A DNA stretch of 62,349 bases from NCBI GenBank assembly GCA_017521825.1, contig JAFXBK010000038.1:1-62349 (forward strand), written 5' to 3'. Origin of the DNA: Oscillospiraceae bacterium. Lineage in GTDB: Bacteria; Bacillota; Clostridia; Oscillospirales; Ruminococcaceae. Positions within the stretch are counted from its first letter, which is position 1. Each line of letters starts with the position of its first letter. Shown here one piece after another: positions 60,079 to 62,349 of the stretch. Position numbers and translations under genes: made by a program. The notes below the pieces were generated by a model. That model was not told where the DNA came from, searched no databases, and worked only from the letters and a program-made list of their open reading frames with translations.

Positions 60079-61943
60079 TAAGAACACCCGAAGAACTTTT
60101 TGCAAGAGCGGCCGTCTGCAAAGAACTGCTTGATTCAAAATTCAACGGCTCCGACGGCAAAATTTATCTTATGATCTGCGGCGGCGGTGGCTGCGTTGCT
60201 TCCGGCGCACTTAAACTTGAAGAAGAATGCAACCGCCTTATTGCGGAAAAAGGACTTGAAGAAAAAGTTGCCGTCCGCAAAGTCGGCTGCTTCGGCCTTT
60301 GCTCCCAGGGACCTTTCATCCGCGTTTTCCCGAAAGACGTTCTCTATCGCCTTGTTAAAAAGGAAGATATTGAAGAAATCATCGAAAAAGACGTTATCGG
60401 CGGCGAAATTGTCGAAAGACTTCTTTACGTTGACCCCAAAACCGGCGAAAAAATTGCAAAACAGGACCAGATTCCTTTCTATAAAAAACAGAAGAAAATC
60501 GCTCTCCATGGCTGCGGCGTAATCAATCCGGAAAGCTTCGACGAAGCTCTTGGCTGCGGCGCATACCAGGGTCTTGCGAACGCTCTTAAAATGACTCCCC
60601 AGGAAGTTGTAACCTCCGTTCTCGAATCCGGACTTCGCGGTCGCGGCGGCGGCGGCTTCCTTACCGGACGCAAATGGCAGTTCGCTTATAACCAGGACAG
60701 CAAGGAAAAATACGTCGTATGTAACGGCGACGAGGGCGACCCCGGCGCATTTATGGACCGTTCCATCCTCGAGGATAACCCCCTTTCCGTAATCGAAGGT
60801 ATGACTATCGCCGGTTACGCAATCGGCGCTTCCGAAGGTTATTTCTACGTTCGTGCGGAATATCCCACCGCGGTAAAACGCCTTCGCCACGCAATCGAAA
60901 TGGCTGAAGCACAGGGACTTCTCGGCGACGATATCCTCGGTTCCGGTTTCTCCTTCCGCGCACACATCCGCCTCGGCGCAGGCGCATTCGTCTGCGGCGA
61001 AGAAACCGCACTTCTCCATTCCATCCAGGGACTTCGCGGTATGCCCAGACCCCGTCCTCCTTTCCCGGCAGTTCGCGGCCTTTGGGACAAACCCACCATT
61101 GTTAACAACGTAGAAACCCTTGCAACCGTTCCTTACATACTCCGTAACGGCGTTGAGGAATTCACCAAATACGGCACCACCGGTTCCAAAGGAACCAAAG
61201 TTTTCGCCCTTGGCGGTAAAGTAAACAACGTCGGCCTTGTTGAAGTTCCCATGGGTACAACCCTTCGCGAACTTGTTTACGATATCGGCGGTGGTATTCC
61301 CGGCGATAAAAAATTCAAAGCAATCCAGACCGGCGGTCCTTCCGGCGGCTGCATCACTGCGGACGAACTTGACGTTTCCATCGACTTCGATAACCTTGTA
61401 GCACTCGGTTCCATGATGGGTTCCGGCGGCGCAATCGTTATGGACGAAGATAACTGCATGGTTGACGTTGCAAAATTCTATATGGAATTCATCTGCGACG
61501 AATCCTGCGGAAAATGTTCTCCCTGCAGAATCGGTACCAAGAGAATGCTCGAAATTCTCACCAAAATCACCGAAGGCGAAGCAACCATGCAGGATCTTGA
61601 AGACCTTGAGACCATCGGTAACGCCTGCCAGAGCAACTCCCTTTGCTCCCTTGGACAGAGCGCAGCAAACCCGGTTATCTCCACTCTTGCTTCCTTCTAT
61701 GACGAATATCTTGCACATATCCAGGACAAAAAATGTCCCGCACATGTTTGCAAAAACCTTACCGTATATTCCATCGATCCGGAAAAATGCAAACGCTGCA
61801 GCCTTTGCGCGAAAAAATGCCCCGTTGGCGCAATTTCCGGTATTGTCGGCAAAACCAATTTCGTTATCGACCCGGATGTTTGCGTAAGATGCGGACTTTG
61901 CATCTCTTCCTGCAAATTCGGCGCAATTTCCAAAGATCAGTAA
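60075..61943 (+). CDS. NuoF-like flavoprotein subunit of NADH-dependent hydrogenase (HydB/HndC type)
   Basis: The 622-residue protein joins four parts: an N-terminal [2Fe-2S] thioredoxin-like domain (CGGGGCVASG, GCFGLCSQGP), the 51-kDa FMN/NADH domain (GLRGRGGGGFLTGRKW, CNGDEGDPGAFMDR), an SLBB region, the N3-type [4Fe-4S] site ESCGKCSPCRIGT, and two C-terminal [4Fe-4S] ferredoxin motifs (CKRCSLCAKKCP, CVRCGLCISSCK). The extra ends are typical of bifurcating hydrogenases rather than complex I. It overlaps the preceding gene by 4 bases. Confidence 0.94.
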   Translation: MIRTPEELFARAAVCKELLDSKFNGSDGKIYLMICGGGGCVASGALKLEEECNRLIAEKGLEEKVAVRKVGCFGLCSQGPFIRVFPKDVLYRLVKKEDIEEIIEKDVIGGEIVERLLYVDPKTGEKIAKQDQIPFYKKQKKIALHGCGVINPESFDEALGCGAYQGLANALKMTPQEVVTSVLESGLRGRGGGGFLTGRKWQFAYNQDSKEKYVVCNGDEGDPGAFMDRSILEDNPLSVIEGMTIAGYAIGASEGYFYVRAEYPTAVKRLRHAIEMAEAQGLLGDDILGSGFSFRAHIRLGAGAFVCGEETALLHSIQGLRGMPRPRPPFPAVRGLWDKPTIVNNVETLATVPYILRNGVEEFTKYGTTGSKGTKVFALGGKVNNVGLVEVPMGTTLRELVYDIGGGIPGDKKFKAIQTGGPSGGCITADELDVSIDFDNLVALGSMMGSGGAIVMDEDNCMVDVAKFYMEFICDESCGKCSPCRIGTKRMLEILTKITEGEATMQDLEDLETIGNACQSNSLCSLGQSAANPVISTLASFYDEYLAHIQDKKCPAHVCKNLTVYSIDPEKCKRCSLCAKKCPVGAISGIVGKTNFVIDPDVCVRCGLCISSCKFGAISKDQ

Positions 61944-61957
61944 GGAGGGCATAGAAA

Positions 61958-62349
61958 ATGAGCTTAATCAATATTAAAATCGAAGGCCATCCTTATCAGG
62001 TTGAAGAAGGCCTTACCACCATTGATGCGGCAAGAGCTTGCGGATATGAAATTCCCTCTCTCTGCGACTTTAACCACGGCGAATGCAACCAGGGTTCCTG
62101 CCGCGTTTGCCTTGTTGAAGTAAAAGGCATGAGAAGCCTTGTTGCTTCCTGCGTTTTCCCGGTTTTTGAAGGAATGGAAATCAGCATTTCCTCCCCGAAA
62201 GCAACCGCAGCAAGAAGAACTTCCGTTGAACTTCTTCTTTCCAACCATTCCGTAAACTGCCAGCAGTGCGACAAAAACGGAAAATGCGAACTTCTCCACG
62301 TTGCAAAACTCACCGGCGCAAGACCCGAAATGTTCATGGGTTCCCAGAC
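61958..62349 (+). CDS. [FeFe]-hydrogenase large subunit (HydA/HndD type), 5' part
   Basis: Only the first 130 codons lie in the window; the gene runs off the right edge. Visible are a plant-type [2Fe-2S] domain (IPSLCDFNHGECNQGSCRVCLVEV, then ASC) and the NuoG-like His-Cys3 [4Fe-4S] motif HSVNCQQCDKNGKC. Both are the usual N-terminal modules of NAD(P)H-linked [FeFe]-hydrogenases, and the two preceding genes are their partners. The H-cluster domain is not in view, so a formate dehydrogenase alpha or NuoG protein cannot be fully excluded. ATG 61958 follows AGGAGG. Confidence 0.82.
   Translation, partial: MSLINIKIEGHPYQVEEGLTTIDAARACGYEIPSLCDFNHGECNQGSCRVCLVEVKGMRSLVASCVFPVFEGMEISISSPKATAARRTSVELLLSNHSVNCQQCDKNGKCELLHVAKLTGARPEMFMGSQ

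Noticed and set aside
60135-61952. 605-codon open frame antisense to the hydrogenase flavoprotein gene; similar long antisense frames at 30650-32389 and 17726-19579
   Set aside because: These are frames kept open by the codon bias of the genuine gene on the other strand; the sense frames have full family motifs.
59587-62349. Respiratory complex I (nuo) operon
   Set aside because: Only E-, F- and G-like genes are seen, the F-like protein has the extra N- and C-terminal ferredoxin domains of hydrogenases, and no membrane subunits are visible before the edge.
1-62349. tRNA or rRNA genes
   Set aside because: I saw no cloverleaf with a TTCGAATC-type T-arm and no rRNA segments anywhere in the window.

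Overview
This window reads as chromosome of a spore-forming, anaerobic member of the Clostridia (Bacillota). The sporulation and germination genes (gpr, spoVAC/spoVAD/spoVAE, spoIIP, a SpoIIQ-like M23 protein), the dgt-dnaG-rpoD block, a glgBCDA glycogen locus, AddAB, an L-box lysine riboswitch and a trimeric electron-bifurcating-type hydrogenase locus all point that way. Strong SD sites, many TTG starts and the palindromic repeats suggest a gut Oscillospirales-like genome; that last step is inference.

Layout: 1-1000 holds infC-rpmI behind an L20-type leader, with rplT presumably beyond the left edge. 1700-6000 has gpr and rpsT diverging and a spoVA locus interrupted by an opposite-strand hydrolase. 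6000-9100 has two half-size TSUP transporters and a BlaI regulator with an M56-M23 fusion receptor. 9250-17650 has spoIIP, addA (broken by a stop) and addB. 17770-25200 has a class A PBP, rpoD, dnaG and dgt. 25290-27600 has lepA with a RAYT transposase. 29300-37300 has a threonine aldolase and the glycogen operon. 38000-45200 has a SpoIIQ-like protein, a CopA-CopZ-like fusion, a lipoprotein and an MBOAT/DHHW acetylation pair. 45300-49200 has a bactofilin with a YhbD regulator, a U32 peptidase and an antiporter. 49370-52300 is a lysine riboswitch with a lysine ABC transporter. 52600-59200 holds membrane proteins, peptidases and an FAD oxidoreductase. 59470 to the end is the hydrogenase operon, cut by the right edge.

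The most unusual content is a dense set of palindromic repeats. Family A is two adjacent hairpins with variable, always self-complementary stems and a tail like GACGGAGGGATT. Families B, C and E share outer arms (GTAGGGGCG / CGCCCG) around interchangeable cores, and D and F are further palindromes. They occur in a recurring order (A, then C or E, then B, then D). Two gene types are physically tied to them. Two RAYT genes (Y1/HUH transposases) each carry two inverted copies inside their own reading frame, at equivalent positions, one gene with core B and the other with core C. Two DUF559 endonuclease-fold genes are each bracketed by inverted family A repeats, giving near-identical ~450-bp units that sit in the dgt/dnaG and glgB/glgC gaps. 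Repeats also lie in frame inside copA, in the linker joining the ATPase to a C-terminal CopZ-like domain. I regard this repeat/RAYT/DUF559 set as the best candidate for an undescribed system here.
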